Assembly (NCBI GenBank): GCA_013054445.1
Contig: JAAMPI010000805.1
Span: forward strand, 1-25,378
Reading direction: 5' to 3'
DNA: 25,378 bases
Source of the DNA: Cudoniella acicularis
Lineage: Eukaryota; Ascomycota; Leotiomycetes; Helotiales; Helotiaceae
The notes beneath the pieces were generated by a model that searched no databases, was not told the DNA's origin, and worked only from the letters and a program-made list of their open reading frames with translations. The position numbers were made by a program, and so were the translations under genes. Position 1 is the stretch's first letter. Each line of letters starts with the position of its first letter. This document shows, piece by piece, positions 12,012 to 21,791 of this stretch.

Positions 12012-12489
12012 CGTCGATGTTCCGGGGGCATTTACTCGCATACTACGTTTAAGTCTAGAAGCCCTCACGCAAATGCCGAATGAAAGCGGCCAAGACAGCA
12101 CCACATTTCAATACGCCTACAATAATCATCTAGATGACTGGAGGATTATAACTCGCAGCATTTTTTCAAGTTTTTATGAAGAAGAGGAAATGGAGGAAGA
12201 GAATGACGAGTACCCTGTTCTTGGGTCCCCAGAGATCATTTGGAGTCCTTTGTCTTATTCTCCGCCTGAGTTTGTCCGTATCCGTATGACTTGGATCTCA
12301 GGGTTGGTCGATTTTGACTTTGGACGGGGCAATCTCTGGGTACAGCATCCCCTCGCCAAGACTGGCAAGCTGTTTGACAGAGATAGCGCTTGGTTTGTGG
12401 ATCAAACCATGTTGTCCTTCAACATAATCGCTCTGTGGGCGCTGCATTTAACATGCCGCTACAGAGTGTTCCCAGGGTTCTGGGGCTAA
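11998..12489 (+). CDS. Hypothetical ORF overlapping the end of the zinc-finger gene
   Basis: 163 codons from an ATG that overlaps the last 14 nt of the zinc-finger reading frame, in another frame. The protein has an acidic stretch (EEEEMEEENDEYP), aromatic and proline-rich segments and no domain that I recognise. Two readings are possible: it is the true C-terminus of the zinc-finger protein, cut off by a one-base error or mutation just before 12000, or it is chance open sequence in the 3' UTR. The open frame actually runs back to 11887 in the same phase, beneath the fingers, which says little. I favour a broken continuation only weakly. Confidence 0.3.
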   Translation: MYPTSVDVPGAFTRILRLSLEALTQMPNESGQDSTTFQYAYNNHLDDWRIITRSIFSSFYEEEEMEEENDEYPVLGSPEIIWSPLSYSPPEFVRIRMTWISGLVDFDFGRGNLWVQHPLAKTGKLFDRDSAWFVDQTMLSFNIIALWALHLTCRYRVFPGFWG

Positions 12490-13505
12490 ACCCACGATTG
12501 AGGCGCTGAAACAAATACCCTTTCACTTAAGGATATCTTTAAAGGATTCCTATTTTCTCTTTGGTTGAGATACCGAAATATTTTATCACGTGCTGTTGAT
12601 ACCGGCTCACTTGGACCATTCAGGATTTCCTTTGAGATATATTTTTTTCTATTCTGTTGACATGTTGAGGGATTCTTGGAACAAGGCGAGGCTCAACGAC
12701 AGTTAATGTGGTGTTCGGTTTTTCTCAACAAGGACCGAACCCCCATCGCCTATGATTTTTCTTAACTCATGATACAGGTGTGCGTGTTCATTTCATTATT
12801 CATATACCCGAAACAAATTAGCAATACATCACAGTCTTTACCGTACCCTCACGCTCTTTACAATCGTGTGCGACTGGTGTCTGGAGTTATGTGGTAAGCT
12901 TCTTCACGACTTTCAATTGAGTATTCTGGTGGTTATATTGCGAAGAGAAGTATTCACACGACTAGAAGCACTCATGCAATTTCCTGTTCTTTATATAGCG
13001 GCAGATCTTCCCATATAACTTTATGGCTGGAGGTTTGTATTATATTTCCTAGAGAAAGTTCTTGTGCGAACGCCTGCTGAAACCCGTTCACGAAAAAAAG
13101 GGTTTAACTACTATCACATTTTCTATGGGTACCAAGCTTATCGTTAACTGGTTGCATGAACCTAGTGAAAATACGCCACAGTAGTACGATCAATCGGCTC
13201 CGTTAAGTAGAAAAACTAGAAGGTACGTTTATCTATCTGCAATCGACGTGGGTCTCTATCCTTCTGTGATTAATTCTCAGCTACTCTTTCATGTTTTGCT
13301 AGAACCCGGAATTGCGTGCGACAAACGGGCCCTAATAACCTCGTTTTCGTCCTTGCTCAAAGTTTAAGGTTAATTTCAATGACTATTTTGCTAACCTCAT
13401 TTAATACTTAGATCGGGCCCAGACTTTGGAGCCCCGGTGGATAGTAAGTTTGACTAATATAAATTGCAGATCTGAATATTTTACTCACAAATTCACAATC
13501 TCATA
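12490..13505. other. Intergenic region, no gene seen
   Basis: About 1 kb without a convincing open frame or repeat. AT-moderate, non-RIP in appearance (CA and TG are common). A CACGTG at about 12587 is the only recognisable site. Confidence 0.5.
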
Positions 13506-14139
13506 TTAAGAATTCGATAAAAAGCACCATGTATTTCCCTTCTCAGCCATCTCATTGACTAGTTCTTGCTTGAGGTTCGTAAAGTCCTCTGGTGTGAACC
13601 AATAATCGGGAATTTCTATCACAAATTAGCATCATTCATTAATTATTGCAAGCAGGACGGTAGAAATTCTCACGAGAAGCAACTATAGAAACGTTGTTAA
13701 TCGTCCCACAAAAATGCTCAGCGTTGTTCATTTTCGCCTCATCCGTCCTTGTTTACTGACCGAGTACTTGGCAGCGTATTTTCTGAGTGTCGGGCCGGAT
13801 CACCATTCCAGCGCAGTTGAAGTCAATAAAATTCCATAGTAGCAAAACCACCTAGCTTGGTTGACTAGAAAGTACACATTACTTAATAAGTTCAAGGGAG
13901 CGCTTATGATATCATTTAAAGTGTTTAAATCGCTAACCTACTCTGGGTTTATTACCCGACACTTCAACCAATGTATTCAAAATCATTTCACCCGGCCCCG
14001 GCCGGCACTCAGAAACACCCGACCAAGTATGGAGTTTGGACAATGAAGGACTGACTAGGAACTTACCTTCCTCTGGTTCATCATGTACCAACCAACCCTG
14101 ATTTCAAAATGGCGGGGTGGGAATCGTAAGATGATTCAT
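13506..14139 (-). pseudogene. Remnant of a small multi-exon gene
   Basis: Not a family I recognise. On the minus strand an exon-like start MNHLTIPTPPF (ATG at 14139) is followed by an in-frame TGA (14106-14104), then NQGWLVHDEPEE in the same frame, ending at a consensus GTAAGT donor (14066). Further down, FIDFNCAGMVIRPDTQKIRC (about 13755-13830) and AEHFCGTINNVSIVAS (about 13675-13725) look coding. A GTGAGA...GCTAAT...ATAG intron (13674 to about 13622) leads to the last exon, IPDYWFTPEDFTNLKQELV to NTWCFLSNS and a stop at 13506-13508. The middle junctions are not resolved. The early stop could be a C-to-T change (CGA to TGA). If that codon is removed as an unrecognised intron the gene might still be functional. 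Confidence 0.4.
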
Positions 14140-14763
14140 TAGTCCATTTTTGCGGTATGGGTTAAGTACGATTTAATGCATGTGGGAAGAGGTTATGATT
14201 TTTCAGTAGTATGGGTGGTAAGATGTCACTAATTTAATGTGTGAGTAGAAGTTCCTTAATCCAGGAGCTCGTCGGAGTAAGTACTTCTCAGCATAACCGC
14301 TCAGATCTGAGAACACCGCTCAGAACTTGAGGGTGCTGAGATCCTGCATTTGGCAGCGCTCTACCCCCCTTTTTACTCCGCTTAATATTCTAACCTGGGA
14401 AAAATAAGTGCGCCGAGAACTGTAAACTGTTACCAGTATTATGCAAAGATACTTTTACGAGTCTTGCATTTATCCCTCCCTGCCAAACCTTTATCCCTGA
14501 AATGCAATCTTCGCAGGCTCAGCTGCCGTTCATCGCAAATTTTGCAGCATGGACTGAGACGCTGGACCCAGAAGCGTACCCTTGTTTTTTTTTCAACCTT
14601 GGCTTGTACAGGTTCCTTAAGTTAAGTGAAGATTGGCTGCATGGAGTAATCATAATTTTCCGAAATTTGAGATACTAGACTGCATTGGCTTGCTCACCAC
14701 CCGGATCACAGGCGGTGCACTGGCTCTAATTCTATATGCAAAAGTTGAAGCACAGTTAATTAT
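14140..14763. other. Intergenic region with a dyad-rich segment
   Basis: No gene seen. Between the remnant gene's start and the 3' end of the aldehyde dehydrogenase. At 14286-14341 there is a nested inverted repeat, listed separately. Confidence 0.5.
14286..14341. repeat. Nested palindromes and direct repeat
   Basis: TCTCAGCA (14286-14293) pairs with TGCTGAGA (14334-14341). Inside is a perfect 12-bp palindrome, CTCAGATCTGAG (14300-14311), and a direct repeat ACCGCTCAGA (14296-14305 and 14315-14324). It lies about 150 bp upstream of the remnant gene's ATG and may be a binding site, or chance. Confidence 0.6.
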
Positions 14764-16362
14764 CTACTGATTGATAGCCCATGTGACTGATTTAGTCTTT
14801 AAGAACTCTTCCAATCCATTACTGCCATTGAATCTCCCATACCCGCTTGACTTTACACCGCCGTGGGGGACGTTCGGATCATCAAAGACTGTCATCTTGT
14901 TGATATGCACAGCTCTATATACCTATTAGCATTGCATTATAACATTTTTTATGACTGATCTTACCCAGACTCGATTTGCTTAGCAACACGCAATCCTCTA
15001 TCGAGGTCTTTTGTAAATACTGCTGCTGAGAGGCCATATTCTGTGTCATTTGCAACCGTAATCGCTTCCTCCTCGCTCTCCACGACAATGAGAGATACTG
15101 ATGGGCCAAATGATTCTTGATAATACATATCCATGGTTGGAGTGACCCCTTCAACCACGATCGGGCGCATGCGTGTTTCTGACTCCTCCTTAGCATCGAT
15201 ATCACCCACGAGAAGTTTTGCGCCTTTGCTTAAGGCATCGGCAACAAGCTTGCGAGTCGCTGCAGGTCCTGCTGAGTTGACCATAACAGGTGAAGGCGCG
15301 CTAGGAACAAAAAACAGCATTAATGGTTCCTGCGAGAATATGTGCGAACACAGGAGCAACCGATTTGTGAACAATTATTCTTTCCGTAGCCATGCAAATT
15401 TGTCCGCTCTAAAGAAATGTTAGTATAATTCAAAACCATTTATTGTGTTCCTTCGGGGATGCTTACGTGAAGGAAGCTCCCAATTGTGCATTCCAATGCA
15501 GCCTTTTGCAAATCAGCATCCTCGAGGATAATGGCTCCAGCTTTTCCACCAAGCTCAAGAAGACAGGGCTTGACATTTTGACCACACAAGGTGGCGATAA
15601 TCTTCCCTGCTGCTGTACTTCCTGTGAAGTTGACTTTCTTGATAGCAGGATGCTCGATTAGAGTCTTGGTGGTCGCGGCGGCATCCTCGGGACGGCAGGT
15701 CAGGAAATTAAGGCAACCATCAGGGAGACCAGCTTCTTGGAAGACAGAAACGATTGACCAGAAACATCTTGGAGACAATTCAGATCCTTTCAAAATGACC
15801 GTGTTTCCGGTCGCAAGGGCATAAATGATCGCTCGTATACCGAGATGGTATGGGGCATTCCTAGATTCACGAAGATTAGCCCCGTCAACGTGGTTGTTTG
15901 GCGGAAAGGAACGTACCATGGAGCAATTCCAAGCACAACGCCATACGGCTCTTTGTAGATGATTACACCAGCACCCTTGTCCCTCAGAAGAGGAACTGTG
16001 GAGATGAATGGAACAATTCTTCCAGCGGCGTCTTTGATCAGTTCCCAAGCAGATGGAATAGTACCATAATCAGCCCAAACATCTGGAGAGCCAGTCTCAT
16101 TCCGCATATAAGTTGAGAACTCCGCTGACCTTTTCTCAAATATTTCATATGCTTTGAGGAGTATATCGCGTCTTGTAGTGGTTTTCGTGTTGGCCCAGGC
16201 AGGGAAGGCAGCTTGTGCGGCTTCAGTAGCTTCAATTGCCTCTTTCGTTGTTGCAGTCGAGCTTTTCCAAAGTAGGCTTCCCGTGGAAGGATCAACCACA
16301 TCAAAAGTATCTGAAGTCTCAATTTCGCGACCATTGATGATCAAGGGAACTGTGTAGCTCAT
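14764..16362 (-). CDS. Aldehyde dehydrogenase, salicylaldehyde/vanillin type, with a 1-nt frameshift
   Basis: NAD(P)-dependent oxidation of aromatic or aliphatic aldehydes to acids; probably cytosolic. Exons 16362-15917, 15860-15467, 15408-14965 and 14914-14764, with consensus introns of 50-58 nt (branch points GCTAAT, ACTAAC). Corrected length 477 aa, normal for the family. Visible: GIAPWNAPY with the conserved Asn, the coenzyme loop NFTGSTAAGK, general base Glu in ELGGK (about 251), catalytic Cys in GQICMATER (about 285; the 34-residue spacing matches the family), ESFGPSVSL, EYGLSAAVFT and C-terminal PHGGVKSSGYGRFNG. In exon 3 the frame of GQICMATER...HILAGTINAVF runs to a stop, while VPSAPSPVMVNSAG is in the next frame. 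Removing one base from an A6 run (15309-15314) rejoins them. Everything else is intact, so a sequencing error is likely. It is the last gene before the repeat block. Confidence 0.93.
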
Positions 16363-16608
16363 AATTGCGGTAGTGTAGAAAATTGATTATCGAGTGTTTG
16401 TCTGGTGAAAAACCTTTAATTGTAATAAAGAGAGAGTGAATGATTAGTAAACAGCTTCGGGGAGGGGTTGAAGTACATAAAAGTTAGAAAGCCGAGTATA
16501 ATGTCAGCTGCGGGTATCAATACGATACTCGAGATCCTGCTTACATTCCCACCCCGCTTACATTCCCGCATTTATCCGACAACACCTTCCACTTTAAACA
16601 CCTATAAT
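16363..16608. other. Promoter side of the aldehyde dehydrogenase / left edge of repeats
   Basis: Short intergenic stretch with a 15-bp direct repeat (GCTTACATTCCC units at about 16538 and 16555). The left terminal inverted repeat of the pogo-like element should lie here or just left, but I could not identify it. Confidence 0.4.
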
Positions 16609-17163
16609 ATGAGCTACGAAGACCGTATGCAGAAGGCGCTGGCTGAGTTGGAGAGCTCCTCGAAGCCTAATTACGCTGTAACAGCTAGAAAGTACGATCT
16701 TGAGCGCACGACGCTAGCAAAACGCGTCAAAGGCTAAACCACCTCCTGGGAGCAGTTCCAGTCCGAGAGGCATCAATGTCTTACCAATGCCTAGGAACGG
16801 GTTCTAATTGATCAGATCAATCGTTTGACTGAGTGCGGGATCCCTCTAACTAGTTCGATAGTTAAAAACTTCGTAGAAGAGATAATTAGACACGATATAG
16901 GGAAGAACTAGGTCGCGGATTTTTACCGCTGGCACTAAAGTAAGCTAAGGAGCTTATATTACGTAATATTAATAATTTACGCGTTAAGGACGAATATAGC
17001 CCTACGTATAAACTGTTCTATGATTTAGTTAAGTTCTATTTCGCGTTACTTTACTATACTTTAAAGAATCTAGTTATTAACATGTCTTTTCTATTATATT
17101 TACTCTGAGCCGTTAAAAACTATAACATATCTACTGAGAATGTTTATAATTAAGACGAGAAAG
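16609..17163 (+). pseudogene. Decayed pogo/Fot-type (Tc1-mariner) transposase, N-terminal part
   Basis: ATG at 16609 opens MSYEDRMQKALAELESS..NYAVTARKYDLERTTLAKRV, the psq-type helix-turn-helix start of fungal pogo-like transposases. After a TAA (16735) the same frame continues with TTSWEQFQSERHQCLTNA, a TAG, ERVLIDQINRLTECGIPLTSSIVKNFVEEII, then GKN, another TAG, and VADFYRWH. About 170 nt further, NISTENVYN-stop-DEK marks the region of the first catalytic Asp (NMDEKG in relatives). The stops fit CAG-to-TAG and TGG-to-TAG changes, as RIP makes. The coding relic ends where the 176-bp LTR-like element begins at 17164; the C-terminal catalytic half is not visible nearby. Confidence 0.7.
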
Positions 17164-17339
17164 TGTCATAGGGCACTTCAGTGGACGTAGAGTAAACAGT
17201 GCTCTATTTGTTAGAATAATCGACAAAGAAGAGAAGAAGAGAAGGACGAAGCAGCCACGTATCTAACCTCTGCCTGAAACCTCGTTTAGGCCTAGCGCCG
17301 TCACGTGTGATACAGGTCACGTGAACCAACTCCGTGACA
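17164..17339. mobile_element. 176-bp solo-LTR-like element, copy 1
   Basis: Begins TGTCATAGGGCAC and ends CCGTGACA, so it has TG..CA ends with short inverted TGTCA/TGACA tips. The same 176 bp recurs at 22282-22457, aligned end to end with mainly C/T and G/A differences. It holds a GAAGAAGAGAAGAAG tract and two GTCACGTG sites. No target duplication is visible here (GAAAG left, CGTAC right), so this copy may be truncated on one side or part of a larger element. Confidence 0.65.
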
Positions 17340-17503
17340 CGTACGACCGCTTTAAGACTAAAAAGTAAGACATATCTAGAGGTTATAATAGATAGGACGA
17401 GTAAGGGAGTATATATAGTATAATAATAAAGTTTTATAAGTAGTACTAATCAAACTCGGCTATAATATAACTTCTATAGCTATTAAGTATTAGGAGTCGA
17501 TAT

Positions 17504-17680
17504 TGTGACAGATCTGGTACGAGTCACGTGTTCCGAGCTAGTCTGTTCTGGGACTAGTCTAGGAGCTGCGCTCCCTTAAGACGACAGTCCTTCCTGTATC
17601 TAGCTTCTTCTCTTCTTCGTCGATAATTCTAAGAAACAGAGAGTACTACTTGATTTGCACTACTTGCGTACGCTATAACA
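17504..17680. mobile_element. Related LTR-like element, inverted relative to copy 1
   Basis: Begins TGTGACAG and ends TATAACA, 177 bp. Its reverse complement aligns with copy 1 over the first ~78 bases, including TTAGAATTATCGACGAAGAA, and it has a GTCACGTG at 17523-17530. It appears to be a sister family in opposite orientation. About 165 bp of AT-rich DNA separate it from copy 1. Confidence 0.5.
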
Positions 17681-17910
17681 AAAAATAACTAATAGTAGAA
17701 GAATTTACCTAGTAGACTAAACTAACTTAATAACTATAACTTATTCACGATTTCTAGGCTAAATTAAGTCTATATAAGTCTTCTCTATAGCTATAACAAC
17801 CTTAGCTATATAAATCACTCTTATCTAAAATCTAGTCTTATTAAAATTATATATATCCTTGTCTATAATTCTATATTTTATAATCGTATTCTATATAAGT
17901 AGAAACTAGG
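17681..17910. other. AT-rich spacer in the repeat block
   Basis: TA-rich, RIP-like, between the LTR-like pair and the inverted-repeat element. Nothing recognisable. Confidence 0.4.
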
Positions 17911-19285
17911 TGTCACAGACCTAGTTCGACGCCAGGATAGATTGACTTGATAGTAGTCGACGTAATGACTTGATTCGACGCTCGTCGATTCAATGACTTG
18001 ATGATAGCCTGTCCTTCTGATCAATAGTCGATTTAATGGCTTAACGACTGACCGAGTGACTCACTATCCGGGGGAGTCGCTTACGGACTACTTCGCTTAC
18101 TAGCGCTATTTGTATAGTTAAATAGAGCTTCTCTCTCTAAGAGAACCTCTTCTGCTCTTCTTAGTTTAGTCTCTTTAATAATATAGCACCTTCTTATAAA
18201 TACGTCCTTACGTAACGTTAGGGCCCTAGTGCCTTTATAGAGCCGTAATATTACCTTAGTATTCTAAGTAATAGAACTACTTTACTATTAGCGCTGTTAT
18301 ATTTATAAAAGAGGCTATAAGCTAAGAAAAGCTATATATAGGTATCTTTTAGGTTATTTCGAATATAGTATATAAGTAAACGTTCTTCTACTTTAGTATA
18401 TAACTTGCTCTTATACTTTTTTAATAGGGAGGCGCCTATATTATATTCTAGGTCTTATTTAAAGATATATTATATAATATATTAGTCGATTCTTATACCT
18501 ATTACGATTTTAATAAGAGTATAGCTAAAACGCGTAATATATACGGTCTCTCCTCTATAGTATAGAGAGAGATATATATAAGGTTATCGATTACTCGAGC
18601 TAGGATTAAAAGGATTATATTAAGATAATATTTTAGTATTAGATATATAGGATAGTTAGAAAAAAGACGCGTAAAAACGCGCTTTTAAAATAGTTTCGGT
18701 TAATAATAGTTACGCGTTATTATAACTACGAATAGAAACATATCTTAGATCCTTTATAATTTTAAGAACTTCTTTTAAAGAAAACCGAGATTATCTAGAC
18801 AAATACGCTTTCTAAACCTATAAGAGTTCTAAGATTATATAAATATATTACGTCTACTAATAACTATAAAATATTATTATAAGTCGATTAAATTATCTAT
18901 ATTATTTAAATATTTTATATATAACTTAAAATATATATTCTTTATTAGAAATAAAAGATTATTTAAAAAAGTATATTTCTAATATACTCGTTACGGCTTT
19001 ATAAAAGTACTAAGGCCTTAACGTTACGTAAAGACGTATTTATAAGAAGGTATTATATTATCGAAGAGACTAAGCTAAGGAGAGAAGAAGAGGTTTTCCC
19101 GGAGAGAGAAGCTCTATTTAACTATATAAATAGCGCTAGTAAGCGAAGTAGTCCGTAAGCGATTCTTCTAGGTAATAAGTTATTTAGTTAGTCGTTAAGT
19201 TATTAAATCGATAAGCGTCGAATTAAGTTATTAAGTCGACTATTATTAAGTTAATCTAGCCTAGCGTTAAACTAGGTCTATAATA
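17911..19285. mobile_element. 1.4-kb element with long inverted arms
   Basis: Left arm 17911-18248 and right arm 18991-19285 are inverted copies. About 60 bp around 18078-18137 match the complement of about 19101-19161 with a single difference, a G/A. The outer tips are TGTCACAGACCTAG and the complement of TATTATAGACCTAG (RIP-altered). The left arm has some 40 extra bases. The ~740-bp core (18249-18990) is RIP-destroyed and shows no readable protein. It could be a foldback/MULE-like DNA transposon with long terminal inverted repeats, or two LTRs in opposite orientation. I saw no target duplication. Confidence 0.7.
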
Positions 19286-21326
19286 ATATTTAAATATTCT
19301 ATATCTTAAATATATTAAATAATAGAAGCTCGCCGCTCTAGAAATCTATAAAATTATTATTCGGGTATAAACACGCGAGTTTTATAAGCTATCTATATTC
19401 CGGCTTTTTCTTTAAGACATATTACTTTTTAAGCTATTAAGAGACTCTAGATTAAGAACTTAATATATATAGACTAGAAGACTAATTACTAACTTAACGT
19501 AAAACTTATTATTCTCTTATAAGCTATTATATAGACTATATTTATAATATTCGCTATAGTTAGAAACAGTCTAAGTTTTTTATAATTAAGCTTACTATTT
19601 AGTCTTTTTATTAAGATATTTATTTAGAAAAGATAAACTTTATCCCGCTTCTTAAAAATAGACTCTTAACTATAACTTTTATTATAATAGATAATATTTT
19701 AGTCTATATTATTATTATTATTCTTATTCCGATACGGCCTAAAGGTTATACGAGGTCTCTATTAAGTTATAATCCTTAGGAAACCGCTAGGGCTAAAGCC
19801 TTTATAAACAAAAACCTAAGCTCTATTTATTATCTTATATCGATTTAGTTTCCTCGTAGCTTATCGTACCTTTTTCTTGTCTATAATAGTATCTTACGTC
19901 TCTCTTTCTTATCTCTAGACAGCCCTATATCCCTTCTATAATACTATCTCTGTCTCTACCTTATACCCCTAGTAAACGTGTCTCTTATTCTAAAAGCGAT
20001 TATAGGTACTAACCTAGATTCTATAAGTTACTAGTAACTTCTAGGTTACTATTATAAGAGGGTAGACTAAGCCCTTCTATCGATATTTAATATTATCTAG
20101 AAGGCCTTTCTAGTTAATTATAGCTTATAAGAAGAGCCCCTTTACTAGAGATCCTGCCCTCTTACCCCTCCTATCCTAGTCTTCTTACCTCTTATATACT
20201 ATACTAATCCCTAGATCTCCTGCCTTATATATTCTATATGTTCTATATATTCTTAAAGATATCTATACTCTACTAGAGACTTTATTATATATTAAAAGAC
20301 TATTATAAGAAGACGATTTCGGCTATTTTAAAGGTTATTACTTCTTAATATATTAATAGAATAATAGATAAGATATATTTTATTATTATTATATTCTTAT
20401 ACTAATCTAGTTAAGTATTATATAGGATATCTATATATATTATATCCTTAGGAAAACTAATAACTAGAATAAAAACCTAAGATCTATCTATCCCTTTTAT
20501 ACTCTTTAGTTCTCTTATAGCTAATAATACCGTTTTCCTATCTATTAAGAGCTATCTAATCATAGAAAAGAGAGCCTGCTAGAGAGAATTATTAGAGTCT
20601 CTTATACTAGATTACCTATTTATATACCCTTCTTAGGCCCTTTCCTAAGGCTAGTAGTTAGTTAAGGTCTAGTCTTTCCTTGTTCTAGAGTTAGTGTCTC
20701 TAGTAGGCTTCTCTTAGATAGTAGATTATAAGGTACTATACTGTCTTCAGTCCCTATCTATATAAACACTAACCTGTCTTATATCCTAGTATCCTTAGCC
20801 TCTTAAGTATACTTACTAGGCCTATAACCCCTATATAGAGTTATATTATAAAAGAGCTTTTAGTCTTCTAGAGGTCGTTATATAGGTCTAGGATTATCGT
20901 GTCTATTTATAGACATAGGTAGGAAAGCTCCTTTCCCTCTCCCTTGTCTAGACCTATATATATCCGTCTCTAGTATACTAGCGGTTTCTATAGACGTAGT
21001 TCCTCTTTCGCCTTTCTCTTGTCCTAGTGCCCTTATATGTTTTAGGTCTAGGGTTGTCTACCCTAGGCTTTAAAGGTTTTTATAAGGTCGTCTACTTCTT
21101 AGCTCTATCTTTCGGCCTATATTAGGTTTACCTCTTATAAGGTCAGGTCCTAAGGCTGTTATAGGCCTAGAGTAACATGCGCGTCACGTGCCCCTGACGG
21201 GGACGTGTCGGGTATACTTCGGGGTATAGACTATATATAATAGAATAGCGAATAAGGCTCTAACCTTATTCTTATACCTTTTTAGCCCGATAGCCGAATA
21301 GTAAAAGCTATTTATATTATTCGCTA
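19286..21326. other. Unresolved RIP-mutated DNA
   Basis: About 2 kb with stops in every frame. It includes a diverged direct repeat (about 19771-19880 and 20445-20550, sharing TCCTTAGGAAA and AAAAACCTAAG). The stretch around 20600-21200 is less TA-rich. A hairpin (CACGTG CCCC TGAC GGGG ACGTG) sits at about 21185-21207 and GAATAAGG/CCTTATTC at 21250-21271. It may include the 3' part of the LINE (RNase H) but I could not read it. Confidence 0.4.
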
Positions 21327-21791
21327 NGTNNNNTTAGTCACGTANNANTATANAGNTNNNTTNNNTCTNTNNCNNTTTCTAGTTNTAGAGNCGTCTCTTA
21401 ATCCTAGTATATACNTNTCTAATNTNTTNCTAGNCTTTAGATTTTACGTTTCTTAGTCTATANCTAGNTANTANACTATTAAGATATATATTAATAGANN
21501 GTATTAGNGTCTCTACNTCTANTTTCTTTACTAGTATCGTCTTATATATCCTTACTANTTTCTAAANNCTAGTATTTTATATTAAGATTAGCTTAGNTAT
21601 TATATNNTAAGGTTTTATAANGTTCTTNTTTAGCTAATACTAGATTAGAGTNNTATAAGAGACTATTATTCTAGTAATTATTATATAGATTTNTNNTAAG
21701 GCNTAGAAGGTTACGNNNTATATTAACGCTANNACGCTTAATAAAGCNNTTAAATAGCCTAGGAGTTTAGCCTAGATAGCNNTATAATAAG
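21327..21791. other. Stretch rich in ambiguous bases
   Basis: Several dozen isolated Ns interspersed with called bases, unlike a scaffold gap. Single Ns also occur at 23154 and 24480. This suggests a consensus built from divergent collapsed repeat copies or low-quality reads. Confidence 0.9.
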
